In this document: piece after piece, positions 15,607 to 23,961 of the stretch | Layout of the letters: each line of letters begins with the position of its first letter | Position numbering within the stretch: the stretch's first letter is position 1 | Assembly: GCF_006442205.1 (NCBI RefSeq) | Contig: NZ_VFVR01000016.1 | Location: forward strand, 1 to 61,337 | DNA from: Mesorhizobium sp. B2-3-12 | GTDB taxonomy: Bacteria; Pseudomonadota; Alphaproteobacteria; Rhizobiales; Rhizobiaceae | DNA: 61,337 nucleotides | Reading direction: 5' to 3' | Made by a program: the position numbers and the translations under genes | The notes under the pieces: generated by a model | The model's database searches: none | What the model saw: the letters and a program-made list of their open reading frames with translations, nothing else | Told to the model about the DNA's origin: nothing

Positions 15607-17442
15607 TCAGTACACCCTCGCCTTCGGCGCGATCTTGGCGAGGCTGATGCCGCCGTCCTTTTCGGCCACCAGCGGCTCGGTGTGCACCGGCCGGTAGGTC
15701 AGCGTCACCTTGCCGTCCTCGCCGAGATGGGCGAGCGTGTGCTTGCGCCAGGTGGCGTCGTCGCGGGCGGAGAAATCCTCGCGCGCATGCGCGCCACGGC
15801 TCTCCTTGCGCGCCTCGGCGCCATAGACGGTGGTGATGGCGTTGGCCATCAGGTTTTCCAGTTCCAGCGTCTCGACTAGGTCCGAATTCCAGATCATCGA
15901 GCGGTCGAAGACCTTGACGTCCTTGAGTTCGGTCCAGATTGCCGAAATGCGCTTGCAACCGTTTTCCAGCGATTCCTGCGTGCGGAACACGGCTGCGTCC
16001 TCCTGCATCGCCTTCTGCATCTTCTCACGCAACACCGCCGTCGGCGTCGAGCCATTGGCGTGGCGCAGCCGGTCGAAGCGGTCCATGATCCTGTCGACCG
16101 AAGCCTGGTTGGGCGAAGGGATCGCCGCCTTGCGGTCGATGACCTGACCGGCGCGGATCGCCGCGGCGCGGCCGAACACCACCAGGTCGATCAGCGAGTT
16201 GGAGCCCAGCCGGTTGGCGCCGTGCACGGAGGCGCAGCCGGCCTCGCCGACCGCCATCAGGCCGGGTGAGACCCGGTCGGGGTTTTCGGCGGTCGGGTTC
16301 AGCACCTCGCCCCAGTAATTGGTCGGCACGCCGCCCATATTGTAGTGCACCGTCGGCAGCACCGGGATCGGCTCCTTGGTCAGATCGACGCCGGCGAAGA
16401 TTTTTGCCGATTCCGAAATGCCCGGAAGCCTTTCGTGCAGCACCGCCGGATCGAGGTGATCGAGGTGGAGGAAGATGTGGTCCTTGTTCTTGCCGACGCC
16501 ACGGCCCTCGCGAATCTCCAGCGTCATGCAGCGCGAGACGACGTCGCGCGAGGCGAGGTCCTTGGCCGACGGCGCGTAGCGCTCCATGAAGCGCTCGCCC
16601 TCGGAGTTGACGAGGTAGCCGCCCTCGCCGCGCGCGCCCTCGGTGATCAGGCAGCCGGCGCCGTAAATGCCGGTCGGATGGAACTGCACGAACTCCATGT
16701 CCTGCAAGGGCAGTCCGGCCCGAGCCGCCATGCCGCCGCCGTCGCCGGTGCAGGTATGCGCCGAGGTGGCGGAGAAATAGGCGCGCCCATAGCCGCCGGT
16801 CGCCAGCACCACCATCTTGGCCGAGAAGCGGTGGATGGTGCCGTCGTCGAGATTCCAGGCCACGACACCGGTGCAGGTGCCGTCGGGCTCCATGATCAGG
16901 TCGAGCGCGAAATACTCGATGAAGAACTGCGCGTTGTTCTTCAAGGACTGGCCGTAAAGCGTGTGCAGGATGGCGTGGCCGGTGCGGTCGGCGGCGGCGC
17001 AGGTGCGCTGCACGGGCGGGCCGTCGCCATAGTTCATCATGTGGCCGCCGAACGGCCGCTGGTAGATCTTGCCCTCTTCGGTGCGCGAGAACGGCACGCC
17101 GTAATGTTCGAGCTCGTAAACCGCCGCCGGCGCCTCGCGCACCATGTATTCCATGGCATCGACATCGCCCAGCCAGTCAGACCCCTTGACGGTGTCGTAC
17201 ATGTGCCACTGCCAGGAATCCGGGCCCATGTTGGACAGCGAGGCGGCGATGCCGCCTTGCGCGGCGACCGTATGCGAGCGGGTCGGAAACACTTTGGTGA
17301 TGCAGGCGGTGCGCAAGCCCTGTTCGGCCATGCCGAGCGTGGCGCGCAGGCCGGCCCCCCCGGCGCCGACGATGACCACGTCGAACTTGTGGTCGACAAA
17401 GGTGTAGCCCGCCGTGCCGGCTGATTTCGTGTCCTGGGCCAA
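15607..17442 (-). CDS. sdhA: Succinate dehydrogenase flavoprotein subunit
   Basis: This 611-residue catalytic subunit oxidises succinate to fumarate. The FAD loop VIVGAGGAGLRA lies at residues 24-35; covalent FAD His57 is in RSHTVAAQGG; the active-site region HPTGIYGAGCLITEGARGEGG is present as separate blocks; length matches the family (about 590-615). The start is an unusual TTG at 17442, backed by a strong GGAGG eight bases upstream and by the family N-terminus. It lies four bases after sdhD. Confidence 0.97.
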   Translation of the reverse strand: MAQDTKSAGTAGYTFVDHKFDVVIVGAGGAGLRATLGMAEQGLRTACITKVFPTRSHTVAAQGGIAASLSNMGPDSWQWHMYDTVKGSDWLGDVDAMEYMVREAPAAVYELEHYGVPFSRTEEGKIYQRPFGGHMMNYGDGPPVQRTCAAADRTGHAILHTLYGQSLKNNAQFFIEYFALDLIMEPDGTCTGVVAWNLDDGTIHRFSAKMVVLATGGYGRAYFSATSAHTCTGDGGGMAARAGLPLQDMEFVQFHPTGIYGAGCLITEGARGEGGYLVNSEGERFMERYAPSAKDLASRDVVSRCMTLEIREGRGVGKNKDHIFLHLDHLDPAVLHERLPGISESAKIFAGVDLTKEPIPVLPTVHYNMGGVPTNYWGEVLNPTAENPDRVSPGLMAVGEAGCASVHGANRLGSNSLIDLVVFGRAAAIRAGQVIDRKAAIPSPNQASVDRIMDRFDRLRHANGSTPTAVLREKMQKAMQEDAAVFRTQESLENGCKRISAIWTELKDVKVFDRSMIWNSDLVETLELENLMANAITTVYGAEARKESRGAHAREDFSARDDATWRKHTLAHLGEDGKVTLTYRPVHTEPLVAEKDGGISLAKIAPKARVY

Positions 17443-17446
17443 GACT

Positions 17447-17842
17447 TCAGCCTCCGAATGCCAGTTTCAGCAGGGCGAAGAGCGAGGCGACGCCGACCGC
17501 TATGGTGAAGAATGTATTGAGGGCGATCAACGCCAGCTTCATGCCTTCGCCATGCACATAGTCCTCGATGATCACCTGCATGCCGATCCGCATGTGATAG
17601 AGCGGCGAGATGAGCACCAGGGCCATCACCAGGGCCACGAACGGGTTGGCGAGCGCTGCCCGTACCTGCGCATAGCCGGCGCCGTTGAGCGCGATCAGAA
17701 AGCCGGTGAAAAACAGGATCAGCGGGATGTTGGCGATCGCCGTCAGTCGCTGGCGCCAGAAATGTCCGGTGCCCTCGCGGGCCGAGCCCAGGCCGCGCAC
17801 CCTGGCGAGCGGGGTGCGCATGTCCGTGTTTTTCGCACTCAT
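17447..17842 (-). CDS. sdhD: Succinate dehydrogenase membrane anchor SdhD
   Basis: This 131-residue anchor has three membrane spans (about 35-55, 65-85 and 100-125). Quinone/heme-side residues lie in the segment LISPLYHMRIGMQVIIEDYVH, with the conserved His and Asp-Tyr near the second helix. ATG at 17842 shares one base with the sdhC stop (TGATG). A GTG one codon earlier is possible but unneeded. Confidence 0.93.
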   Translation of the reverse strand: MSAKNTDMRTPLARVRGLGSAREGTGHFWRQRLTAIANIPLILFFTGFLIALNGAGYAQVRAALANPFVALVMALVLISPLYHMRIGMQVIIEDYVHGEGMKLALIALNTFFTIAVGVASLFALLKLAFGG

Positions 17843-18258
17843 CACAAAGCTCCCCGCGCCATGTAGCCGGCGATCCAGATCAAGAGCGTGAGCGGAACCG
17901 AGCCGGCAAGCGTCGCCCAGGCGATCTTCGAGGCCGTGTGCTTTTCAAGGCCGGCGCCGGTGTCCCAGATCAGATGGCGGACACCGCCCAGCATGTGATG
18001 CATCAGCGCCCAGGTGTAGCCGAACAGGATGAGCCGGCCGAGCCAGGTGCCGAAGGCCCAGTTCACCCAGTCGAAGGCACCCTGCGAACTCGCCGCTGCC
18101 ATCAGCCAGACGGCGACCAGCAACGTGCCGAAATAAAGCGCGCCGCCGGTGATGCGATGGACGATCGACATCGTCATTGTGATCGGCGGCCGGTAGACGC
18201 TCAGGTGCGGCGAAAGCGGCCTTTCGCGTCTGGCTTGGGTGGCTGGTGATTTGCTCAT
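17842..18258 (-). CDS. sdhC: Succinate dehydrogenase cytochrome b556 subunit
   Basis: This 138-residue anchor opens with the family motif RPLSPHLSVYRPPITMTMSIVHRITG, where the SIVHRITG segment carries quinone-site Ser and Arg. Three spans follow, and the heme-ligand His lies in MHHMLGGVRHLIWD. It is the first gene of the operon sdhC-sdhD-sdhA-DUF3052-sdhB. Confidence 0.95.
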   Translation of the reverse strand: MSKSPATQARRERPLSPHLSVYRPPITMTMSIVHRITGGALYFGTLLVAVWLMAAASSQGAFDWVNWAFGTWLGRLILFGYTWALMHHMLGGVRHLIWDTGAGLEKHTASKIAWATLAGSVPLTLLIWIAGYMARGAL

Positions 18259-18336
18259 GGCTGCCCCAGTTCGGCGTCTCCCGCCTCAGGAGGAAATGCG
18301 GCGTTGCCGCTTCCGGTTGTGACTTCGGACAGCCGG

Positions 18337-18365
18337 TTTCTAATGCTCTTTTTGCACCGCGTCAA
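18337..18365 (-). promoter_or_regulatory. Candidate sigma-70 promoter of the sdh operon
   Basis: On the minus strand: TTGACG, 17 bases, TAGAAA, with a predicted transcript start about 70 bases before sdhC. The -35 matches five of six bases of TTGACA and the -10 four of six of TATAAT. Confidence 0.45.
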
Positions 18366-18392
18366 AGCCAGAAAACCGTTTCGAAAACGTAA

Positions 18393-18407
18393 TTTAGTCT
18401 GACTAAA
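18393..18407. promoter_or_regulatory. Perfect 15-base palindrome upstream of sdhC
   Basis: TTTAGTC, T, GACTAAA. It lies about 28 bases upstream of the candidate -35 element and 135 bases before sdhC. The outer TTTAG...CTAAA matches the ends of Irr/ICE iron-control motifs, but the inner bases do not. It is probably an operator; the regulator is unknown. Confidence 0.55.
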
Positions 18408-18514
18408 AGGCCGCATGCGGCTTCAATCGATTAGCGACTCAACACCCCAAGCCGGCTCGATATCGCTGCAGTGCAGCATGTCTGGCCCAGGGCGCTGCCG
18501 TGCCGGAATTTGCT

Positions 18515-18940
18515 TCAGCGGGTGCAGGTCTGCGGCGTCGACCCTCTCTTCATCACCAGCGCCTCGCGTCCGTCGATCACGATTGCGTCATGCGTCACCG
18601 CCTGGTAGCGGCTGCTCTGGTTGGCAGGCGACGCCGCGAACTCCTCGATCGCGCCTTCCTGTCCCACCACGCGCAGCGACGTGCCGAGATTCTGGATGGT
18701 GATCGTGCCGCCATTACCGCATCTGTAGGTGGCCGTGCCCGTGGTGATACGCGGCGCGGTAAGGTCCGTGGTTATCTTGGTCGCCGGTGGCGCCGGCTGC
18801 TGCGGGGCAGGAACAGCTGGCGACACCACCGGGGGCACCGCGTTCGCTGCCTTGGGGGCCCCGCCTTCCGGCACGCAGGCACCTGCCGCCAGAAGCAGCG
18901 GAATGACGAACGAGACCCGAACCTGTCGGCCAGACATCAT
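18515..18940 (-). CDS. MliC-like (C-type lysozyme inhibitor) lipoprotein
   Basis: The 141-residue lipoprotein has a signal peptide ending in LLLAAGAC, where Cys would be lipidated, then a Pro/Ala linker and a domain of about 75 residues. That domain follows the MliC/COG3895 pattern: TYRCGNGGTITIQNL, SSRYQAVTHDAIVIDG, EALVMKRG and a terminal Cys. MliC proteins block host C-type lysozymes at the outer membrane. The start at 18940 follows a G-rich ribosome site; an upstream ATG at 18958 lacks one. The match is by pattern only. Confidence 0.65.
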   Translation of the reverse strand: MMSGRQVRVSFVIPLLLAAGACVPEGGAPKAANAVPPVVSPAVPAPQQPAPPATKITTDLTAPRITTGTATYRCGNGGTITIQNLGTSLRVVGQEGAIEEFAASPANQSSRYQAVTHDAIVIDGREALVMKRGSTPQTCTR

Positions 18941-19067
18941 GTGCTGCCCCCCTCTCATGCGCGGGCACGCTAGCCACGCGGCGCGTCAATATCAAGTTCA
19001 CCCGGGATTCGACCAGGCCACGCGGCCGCTCTGAAAATCGGCGGTTCGAACGCGGTCGCAGCAAAAA

Positions 19068-19136
19068 TTAACCATGTTCATTAAGAAACGGCCATCTAGC
19101 CGCGCCTCCTCTTAACAAAGGTTAAGAAAGGGTTAA
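19068..19136. promoter_or_regulatory. Cluster of TTAA half-sites, one perfect CtrA-type box
   Basis: TTAA occurs at 19068, 19081, 19112, 19122 and 19133. The pair 19122-19136 is TTAA-N7-TTAA, a perfect CtrA box; 19112-19125 is spaced by six. The cluster lies about 60-125 bases upstream of the secreted-protein start at 19196. Confidence 0.55.
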
Positions 19137-19195
19137 TTTCCGATTCGGACCAGATCGGGGCGCGATCTCTCTCGCGCCGGCAAAGGGAGAGCGAC

Positions 19196-19573
19196 ATGGC
19201 TTCCAAATCAGTGCGGACCAAATCAGTGCGGACAAGTCTCGCGGCCGTCACGATGGCGGCACTTGCGGTTACGGTGGCCGCGCCGGCGCAAGCCGGCATG
19301 CGGCACCATGACCGCGTCTACGCCGATTCGTTCGGCAATCTCGTCATTGACAGCGCCGCCGGCTACAAGCGCATCATCGTCGGCGAAGGCAAGCTGGCCA
19401 AGCAACTGTCGGACTACACCAGCGCCGGCCAGCCCAAGGTGGTCTACCAGAACGAATCCGACGACATATCGGGCGACGGCGACTGCTATCGCGCGCCCGT
19501 ATTCGTCAAGGGCCGCTCCTATATGTACGGCCTTTCCGAAGGCGAGATGCCGCAGCTCAGCCCCTGCCGCTGA
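19196..19573 (+). CDS. Secreted protein, unknown
   Basis: The 125-residue protein has a signal peptide ending near APAQAGM and a mature part of about 90 residues with two Cys (in DGDCYRAP and LSPCR) that probably pair. I do not recognise the domain; it is rich in Tyr and Gly. The N-terminus contains the duplicated peptide KSVRT KSVRT, made by a tandem 15-base repeat (19203-19232). GGGAGAG lies before the ATG. The 3' end overlaps the stop of the convergent GGDEF gene by 17 bases. The CtrA-type cluster upstream suggests cell-cycle-linked expression. Confidence 0.75.
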   Translation: MASKSVRTKSVRTSLAAVTMAALAVTVAAPAQAGMRHHDRVYADSFGNLVIDSAAGYKRIIVGEGKLAKQLSDYTSAGQPKVVYQNESDDISGDGDCYRAPVFVKGRSYMYGLSEGEMPQLSPCR

Positions 19574-20774
19574 TACGGGCCAGGCCGGCTTTTACCACGG
19601 CCAGCCCATCGGCCGGCCCCGTGGAGACACGCACGCAGTCGCGCCCGGCATTCTTTGCCAGGTAAAGCGCTTCATCCGCACGCCGCATCAGGTCGGAGAC
19701 ACCCTCGCCCGCGTGAAGTTCGGCAATGCCGAAGCTCGACGTGCAGCGGCTGTCGGCCGGCAGCCCGTTGACGGCCAACGCCCCGAATGCGTTGCGGGTG
19801 CCTTCCGCGAACAGTCGGGCGGCTGCGAGATTGGCTCCCGTCAGGATAACGGCGAATTCCTCGCCGCCGATGCGGCCGACCACGTGGTGGGCCTCGGCCG
19901 CCTCTCGCAGCAGGCCGGCGAAGGCCTCGATCACCCGGTCGCCGGAGGCATGGCCGAAGCTGTCATTGATGGTCTTGAAATGATCGAGATCGGCAATGAC
20001 GATTGCCACCGGCATGCCGAGCCGTGTGGCGCCGTGGACGGCCAGTTCCGCGTGCCGTGTGAACCCGCCACGGTTGAGCAGGCCCGACAGCGTATCCACT
20101 TCCGACTTCGACGTCGCGTCGGCAAGCACGTCGCGGACCAGAACGGCCAGCATCAGCAGCGCCAGCGCCAGCGCGAAGACTGTGCCGAGCGATTGCGACA
20201 CCAGCGCGTAATTGCTTTGCAGATAGGCCTGCGGATTGGCGCCCCAGCCGCCGAGCGCATGCGCGATGAACGGCTTTGAGGCAAATTGCAGCCCGCTGGC
20301 CGCCAGCACCGCCATCAGGATCAGATCGAGCCGACCCCGGCTTTGCCTCGACCGCCAGACGATGCCCAGGCCGACGAACTGCATGACGGCGTAGGGAAGC
20401 TGGTAGGCCATCATGCGGGTAAGCGACTGGCGCGGCAGATCCTGCACGAAATGGACCGCGATGGTGGCGGCGACCAGGAAGAACAGCATCGGCGTCCAGG
20501 GCGGCGCCACGCCGTATTTGCGGGCAAGCCCGCCATTGAAGGCAATGGTGGCGCCAAGGAAAACGGCGAAGGCGGCAACCACCGGAAGCCGCGCGTCACT
20601 GAAGGCGGGAATGCTGAATTCGATGGCCGAATAGGCCATGCCCAGGACGTAGCCCGCCGCCAGCCAGCGCGCCGGCGCGCGGCCGACCTCGTGGAAGGAA
20701 ACCGCCATGAAGGATGCCGCCAGCAGGCCGGCAACCGCCAGGTTGATCAACAGGATGAAGTTGGCGCCGCTCAT
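19557..20774 (-). CDS. Membrane GGDEF protein (diguanylate cyclase)
   Basis: The 405-residue protein has an N-terminal region with about six to seven membrane spans (1-225), then a GGDEF domain (about 235-400). The active-site loop is RIGGEEFAVIL near residue 303, a competent GGEEF variant that makes cyclic di-GMP from two GTP. I see no RxxD product-inhibition site in the expected position before the loop. It lies next to a second, similar gene in the same direction (76 bases between), which looks like a tandem duplication. Confidence 0.93.
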   Translation of the reverse strand: MSGANFILLINLAVAGLLAASFMAVSFHEVGRAPARWLAAGYVLGMAYSAIEFSIPAFSDARLPVVAAFAVFLGATIAFNGGLARKYGVAPPWTPMLFFLVAATIAVHFVQDLPRQSLTRMMAYQLPYAVMQFVGLGIVWRSRQSRGRLDLILMAVLAASGLQFASKPFIAHALGGWGANPQAYLQSNYALVSQSLGTVFALALALLMLAVLVRDVLADATSKSEVDTLSGLLNRGGFTRHAELAVHGATRLGMPVAIVIADLDHFKTINDSFGHASGDRVIEAFAGLLREAAEAHHVVGRIGGEEFAVILTGANLAAARLFAEGTRNAFGALAVNGLPADSRCTSSFGIAELHAGEGVSDLMRRADEALYLAKNAGRDCVRVSTGPADGLAVVKAGLARISGRG

Positions 20775-20850
20775 ATATCCTCAAACCCCCGCCGACAGCT
20801 AACCATCGACGGGCGAAAAAGACGTTAACGCCAGGCGCGGACGCCCGCGG

Positions 20851-22047
20851 TCAGCCAGCCTTGAGCGGCTCCGGCCCGAACACCGTCTCCGGGCGTTCGT
20901 AGGACAGTCGCACGCTGTCGCGGCCGTTCTTCTTGGCCTTGTAGAGCGCCTCGTCGGCCCGGCGCATCAAGGGCTCCAGCGTCTCGTCGCCGCTGCGGGC
21001 GGCCACGCCAAAGCTGGCGGTGACCTTGGTACCGGCGGGAAGCCCGTCGACGCCGCCGGCCGAATAGAGTGTGCGCACCGCCTCGGCGAAAAGGCGCGCG
21101 GCGGCGAGATCCGTCAGCGGCAGGAGCACGGCGAATTCCTCGCCGCCGATGCGCCCAGCGGCACCCCGGGCCCCCGTGGCCGAGCGCAGCTTGGCGGCGA
21201 AGTCCGCAATCACGCGGTCGCCTGCGGCGTGCCCGTGCACGTCGTTGAGGGCCTTGAAATGGTCGAGATCGGCCAGCACCAGCGCCACCGGGAATTTGGC
21301 GATGGCGCAACGCTGCAGCAGCATGGCGGCGCGTTCCTCGAAACCTCGGCGGTTGAGCAGTCCCGACAGCGGGTCGGTAAAGGTTTCCGTCTTCAGCGCC
21401 TTCATCACGTCGAGCGCCGCGGCGGTGAAGAGGCAAAGCGCGATCAGCAGGGACAGCAGCGCGTGCGACAACAGCGCCGTCGTCCAGTAGGACGATCCGT
21501 AGAAGCCGTCATAGCTGACGAATGGCCCGTGCGCGATGATGACCGCCAGCGTGCGCACGAAGAAATTGACGCCGGACAGCAGCGACAGCACGAACAGGAT
21601 CATCTCCGTCGGGCCATTGTTGCGCACCGGGCGCAGCTCGGCGGCGACCAGCAGGCTGATGCCGCCGAAGCCGAAATTAATCGCCAGGATGCGCCAGGTG
21701 AGATCCGGCGTGACGAAAAGGAACCACGCGAAGGCGGCAAGGCCGCCGCCCGCCAGAGCGGCGATCCCGACAGCGGGCACCTTCCTGCCATAGCGGGCGA
21801 TGATGGCGCCGGACAGGCAGCAGGCAGCGATGGTGAAGCAGATGTTCGACACCAGCTTGGTCAGCGCCACCCCGATCGGCAAGGTGAAATACTGGAACAG
21901 GAAGCCTGGCGCCGAGACGCAGTAGCTCACGGCCAGCACTGCCAGATAGGGCCGATGGCGCTGATAAAACCACAGCACGAGGAACGCCGCGCCGAGCGCC
22001 AGCGCGATCGTCGGATTGAGCAACGCTATGAACAGGCCAGTGTCCAA
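20851..22047 (-). CDS. Membrane GGDEF protein (diguanylate cyclase), paralogue
   Basis: The 398-residue protein shares the layout of its neighbour: six to seven spans (1-220), then GGDEF (about 230-390) with RIGGEEFAVLL near residue 300. Again no RxxD inhibitory site is visible. The GGDEF parts of the two genes share blocks such as DPLSGLLNRRGF and DLDHFKALND. The N-terminal sensor parts are more diverged, so the two may answer different signals. The start is a TTG at 22047, backed by a purine-rich AAGGGAAG upstream. Confidence 0.92.
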   Translation of the reverse strand: MDTGLFIALLNPTIALALGAAFLVLWFYQRHRPYLAVLAVSYCVSAPGFLFQYFTLPIGVALTKLVSNICFTIAACCLSGAIIARYGRKVPAVGIAALAGGGLAAFAWFLFVTPDLTWRILAINFGFGGISLLVAAELRPVRNNGPTEMILFVLSLLSGVNFFVRTLAVIIAHGPFVSYDGFYGSSYWTTALLSHALLSLLIALCLFTAAALDVMKALKTETFTDPLSGLLNRRGFEERAAMLLQRCAIAKFPVALVLADLDHFKALNDVHGHAAGDRVIADFAAKLRSATGARGAAGRIGGEEFAVLLPLTDLAAARLFAEAVRTLYSAGGVDGLPAGTKVTASFGVAARSGDETLEPLMRRADEALYKAKKNGRDSVRLSYERPETVFGPEPLKAG

Positions 22048-22144
22048 AGGACGGCGACTTCCCTTCGCTTGACGTCACGGAAGACCTTAGAGAGCAACAC
22101 CAAACAAGCCGTTAAGCCTGCCTGTCGGCCTCGTATGCTTTGCG

Positions 22145-22169
22145 GGAACCCGGTGCTGTCGGAAGCGTT
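22145..22169 (+). promoter_or_regulatory. EcfG-type general stress promoter
   Basis: GGAAC, 16 bases, CGTT: a perfect match to the alphaproteobacterial general stress sigma factor consensus. The -10 ends 27 bases before the ATG of the gene at 22197, in the correct orientation. Confidence 0.75.
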
Positions 22170-22196
22170 CCTGAGTTCACAATCCAGGAGCAGGGC

Positions 22197-22514
22197 ATGG
22201 CCGACACGATCACCTTGACCGACCACGATGCAATCCGTTCTTGGGCTGCCGGGCGCGCTGGCTTTCCGGCAATCGTCGACATATCGCCCGAGGCTGGAAC
22301 GCAGCCCATGCTGAGGCTGGTCTTCGGTCAGCACGCCTATCAGGACCAGGACCAGCCGGAGCGGCCCGTCAATGCCGGCGGCTATGAGCTTGTCGAATGG
22401 GAGGAGTGGTTCAAGATCTTTGACGAAGAGCAGCTGGCGCTCGTGGTGGCGGCGGACGAACCCGGGCGCCGCGAGGAATTCCACGAGCTCATACGGCGCG
22501 ATAGGAAGGTCTGA
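22197..22514 (+). CDS. Small soluble protein of unknown function, stress-promoter linked
   Basis: The 105-residue acidic protein (MADTITLTDHDAIRSWAAGR start) contains the segments GFPAIVD, MLRLVFGQHAY and YELVEWEEWFKIFDEEQLALV. No signal peptide, membrane span or known motif is visible, and I do not recognise the family. The ATG at 22197 has AGGAG six bases upstream. An EcfG-type promoter directly upstream makes it a probable member of the general stress regulon. A terminator hairpin follows, convergent with leuC. Confidence 0.85.
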   Translation: MADTITLTDHDAIRSWAAGRAGFPAIVDISPEAGTQPMLRLVFGQHAYQDQDQPERPVNAGGYELVEWEEWFKIFDEEQLALVVAADEPGRREEFHELIRRDRKV

Positions 22515-22534
22515 CCCGAACCCTCAAGGCTCGG

Positions 22535-22556
22535 GCCAGGCCCAGCCTGGCTTATT
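22535..22556 (+). terminator. Terminator between the convergent stress gene and leuC
   Basis: GCCAGGC, three bases, GCCTGGC, then TTATTT on the plus strand. It overlaps the leuC stop codon by a few bases. A second weak stem (CCCGAA...GGCTCGGG) lies just before it. Confidence 0.65.
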
Positions 22557-23961
22557 TCCAGTCGCGGATGTCGACGAAGTGGCCGGCAATCGCCGCCGCC
22601 GCCGCCATGGCCGGCGACACCAGATGGGTGCGGCCCTTGAAGCCCTGCCGGCCCTCGAAATTGCGGTTCGAGGTCGAGGCGCAGCGTTCATGCGGCTTGA
22701 GCCGGTCGTCGTTCATGGCCAGGCACATGGAGCAGCCCGGCTCGCGCCAGTCGAAGCCGGCGGCGCGGAAGATCTTGTCCAGCCCCTCGGCTTCCGCCTG
22801 TTCCTTGACCAGGCCGGAGCCCGGCACGATCATGGCATCGACATGCGGGCTGACCGTCTTCCCTTCGACCACCTTGGCGACGGCGCGCAGATCCTCGATG
22901 CGGCCATTGGTGCAGGAGCCGATGAAGACGCGGTCGAGCGTGATGTCGGTGATCTTGGTGCCCGGCGTCAGCCCCATATAGTCGAGCGCGCGGATCTTTG
23001 AGGTGCGCTTGTTCTCGTCCGTGATCTCTTCCGGATTGGGGACGACGCCTTGCACCGAAACCACGTCCTCGGGCGAGGAGCCCCAGGAGACGATCGGCGG
23101 CAGCTTGGCCGCGTCGAGCACGATCACCTTGTCGAAATGCGCCCCTTCGTCCGACTGCAGCGTCTTCCAGTATTCGAGTGCCGCATCCCACGCAGCGCCC
23201 TTGGGCGCGCGCGGCTTGTCCTTGACGTAGGCGAAGGTCGTCTCGTCGGCGGCGATCAGGCCGGCGCGCGCGCCGCCTTCGATCGACATGTTGCAGATCG
23301 TCATGCGGCCTTCCATCGACAGCGCGCGGATCGCCTCGCCGGCATATTCGATGACATAGCCGGTACCGCCGGCGGTGCCGATCTCGCCGATGATGGCAAG
23401 GATGATGTCCTTGGCTGTGACGCCTTCCGGCAGCACGCCGTCGACGCGCACCAGCATGTTCTTGGCCTTGCGCTGGATCAGCGTTTGCGTCGCCAGCACG
23501 TGCTCGACCTCGGACGTGCCGATGCCATGCGCCAATGCTCCAAAAGCACCGTGCGTGGAGGTGTGGCTGTCGCCGCAGACGATGGTCATGCCGGGCAGCG
23601 TAAAGCCCTGCTCGGGACCGATGATGTGGACGATGCCCTGGCGGATATCGTTCTCGGAATAGTATTCGACGCCGAAATCCCTGGCATTCCTGGCCAGCGC
23701 CTCGACCTGGATGCGGCTTTCCTCGTTCTTGATGCCGAACTTGCGCTCGGGCGAGGTCGAGACATTGTGATCGACCACGGCCAGCGTCTTTTCAGGATGG
23801 CGGACTTTTCGGCCGCTCATGCGCAGGCCTTCGAAGGCCTGCGGGCTGGTCACTTCATGGACGAGGTGGCGGTCGATGTAGAGCAGGCAGGTGCCGTCGT
23901 CCTGGCGGTCGACGACATGGTCGTCGAAAATCTTGTCGTAGAGGGTGCGCGGTGCGCTCAT
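22552..23961 (-). CDS. leuC: 3-isopropylmalate dehydratase large subunit
   Basis: This 469-residue aconitase-family subunit works with LeuD to isomerise 2- to 3-isopropylmalate in leucine synthesis. The start MSAPRTLYDKIFDDHVV is typical. [4Fe-4S] ligands are in IGSCTNGRIEDLR and GCSMCLAMN; the substrate loop CGDSHTSTHGAFGALAHGIG is present in blocks. leuD and leuB are not in the window, as is common in rhizobia, where leu genes are dispersed. The 248 bases upstream (23962-24209) hold no supported gene; a 38-codon frame there was considered and rejected. Confidence 0.97.
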   Translation of the reverse strand: MSAPRTLYDKIFDDHVVDRQDDGTCLLYIDRHLVHEVTSPQAFEGLRMSGRKVRHPEKTLAVVDHNVSTSPERKFGIKNEESRIQVEALARNARDFGVEYYSENDIRQGIVHIIGPEQGFTLPGMTIVCGDSHTSTHGAFGALAHGIGTSEVEHVLATQTLIQRKAKNMLVRVDGVLPEGVTAKDIILAIIGEIGTAGGTGYVIEYAGEAIRALSMEGRMTICNMSIEGGARAGLIAADETTFAYVKDKPRAPKGAAWDAALEYWKTLQSDEGAHFDKVIVLDAAKLPPIVSWGSSPEDVVSVQGVVPNPEEITDENKRTSKIRALDYMGLTPGTKITDITLDRVFIGSCTNGRIEDLRAVAKVVEGKTVSPHVDAMIVPGSGLVKEQAEAEGLDKIFRAAGFDWREPGCSMCLAMNDDRLKPHERCASTSNRNFEGRQGFKGRTHLVSPAMAAAAAIAGHFVDIRDWK

